Shown: positions 63,601 to 64,000 of the stretch, piece after piece
Layout: the number at the start of each line of letters is the position of its first letter
How positions within the stretch are numbered: position 1 is the stretch's first letter
Translations under genes and position numbers: made by a program
Assembly: GCA_012103375.1 (NCBI GenBank)
Contig: WLWX01000001.1
Location: forward strand, 3,762,492-3,826,491
Direction: 5' to 3'
Source of the DNA: Paracoccaceae bacterium
GTDB taxonomy: Bacteria > Pseudomonadota > Alphaproteobacteria > Rhodobacterales > Rhodobacteraceae
DNA: 64,000 nt
Notes under the pieces: model-generated
Database searches by the model: none
Seen by the model: only the letters and a program-made list of their open reading frames with translations
Told to the model about the DNA's origin: nothing

Positions 63601-64000
63601 ACCACGCGATATAGCCAGTCCCGGACACGGGCTGGCCCGCACAGCGGTCCCAGCCACCAGACGGCGAGGATCGTGTAAATCGGCTCGATCGTGTATCGCA
63701 TCCGCTCCTGTTCGCTGCCGTTCATCAGATGGGTCACGGCAGTGAAATAGATCAGTACCAGCAACAGCGCTGACATCTCAGGTCGGTAGGGGCCCGATCG
63801 CACCGCACGCCAGCACAGCCTGAACAGACAGAAATACAACTGCAGGTTCAGCAAGCCGGATACCGGATACGTCCACTCGATCACCCGCCAGAGCGATGAA
63901 ATACGCTCCCACCCGCCGGGCTCATGGAAATACTGATGCGGCCGCAGCGAATGCGTGCGCAAGAAGCGTTGCAGGCGTTTCTTGATGTAACGCAGCGGAT
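63564..64000 (-). CDS. C-terminal part of a membrane protein, possibly a glycosyltransferase (5' end outside window)
   Basis: The frame is open to the right edge (PLRYIKKRLQRFLRTHSLRP...), so only the last 145 or so residues are present. Hydrophobic segments (YPVSGLLNLQLYFCLFRLCW, ALLLVLIYFTAVTHLM, IEPIYTILAVWWLGPL) and the motif SEQERMRYTIEPIY resemble the end of GT39/ArnT-like transferases. Low certainty on function. Confidence 0.6.
   Translation of the reverse strand, partial: PLRYIKKRLQRFLRTHSLRPHQYFHEPGGWERISSLWRVIEWTYPVSGLLNLQLYFCLFRLCWRAVRSGPYRPEMSALLLVLIYFTAVTHLMNGSEQERMRYTIEPIYTILAVWWLGPLCGPARVRDWLYRVVYRVVSVRRRRT

Overview
The window looks like chromosomal DNA of a marine Rhodobacteraceae (Roseobacter-type alphaproteobacterium). 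Supporting signs are high GC, a complete-looking sox thiosulfate-oxidation locus with the soxRSVW arrangement of that group, a probable sulfoacetate locus, a tripartite tricarboxylate transporter, a combined iscR/isc/suf operon and a type I secretion system. No phage or plasmid backbone is seen, but the window has been hit repeatedly by small mobile elements.

Layout. 1-9.9 kb: soxVW and soxXYZABCD on the minus strand, divergent from soxS, soxR and soxT on plus; soxT is broken by a 218-bp MITE-like element. 10.0-12.7 kb: a TetR regulator divergent from a three-gene operon (small membrane protein, acyl carrier protein, cobalamin-type radical SAM enzyme). 12.9-16.0 kb: a glycine-betaine/choline ABC importer. 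16.2-17.2 kb: an IS630-family element. 17.4-24.4 kb: an acyl-CoA ligase and acylating aldehyde dehydrogenase (probable sauT/sauS), TctCBA-type transporter, and a divergent LacI regulator that seems to use an ATT start codon. 24.6-34.5 kb: TPP enzyme, class V aminotransferase, ubiH-like hydroxylase, HAD phosphatase, GntR, two Lrp-type regulators, ilvC, L,D-transpeptidase. 34.8-45.9 kb: DUF882 protein, a 35-residue peptide gene, a type I secretion ATPase, an hlyD gene broken twice by the same MITE, and a 1929-residue RTX protein. 46.0-51.8 kb: an unusual cluster of two Tat-signal, Ser/Ala-rich proteins flanking an HPr-kinase-like/PqqD fusion, followed by a PhoPQ-like two-component system; the second Tat-signal protein (PepSY-like) is broken by an IS1182-family element. 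51.9-52.3 kb: tRNA-Arg(CCG) and a second small peptide gene resembling the first. 52.3-62.8 kb: the sufS-...-sufD-sufC-...-sufB-cysteine desulfurase-iscR operon with extra membrane-protein genes and an FkbM methyltransferase inside it. 62.9-64 kb: an alpha/beta hydrolase and a truncated membrane protein.

How the parts fit. The sox genes oxidise thiosulfate in the periplasm under a persulfide-sensing ArsR repressor; exact or near ATTC-N8-GAAT operators lie in front of soxX and between soxV and soxS. The probable sau genes would import sulfoacetate and convert it to sulfoacetaldehyde. The suf operon builds Fe-S clusters under IscR, with a palindrome upstream of iscR. The best candidates for something undescribed are (a) the two orphan peptides sharing an MKKA-x2-KP-x2-V-x3-NLS leader and two-cysteine tails, (b) the HprK-like/PqqD fusion between two related Tat-signal Ser/Ala-rich proteins, and (c) the ACP/radical-SAM/membrane-protein operon. 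Three identical MITE copies, all inside genes, indicate very recent transposition.
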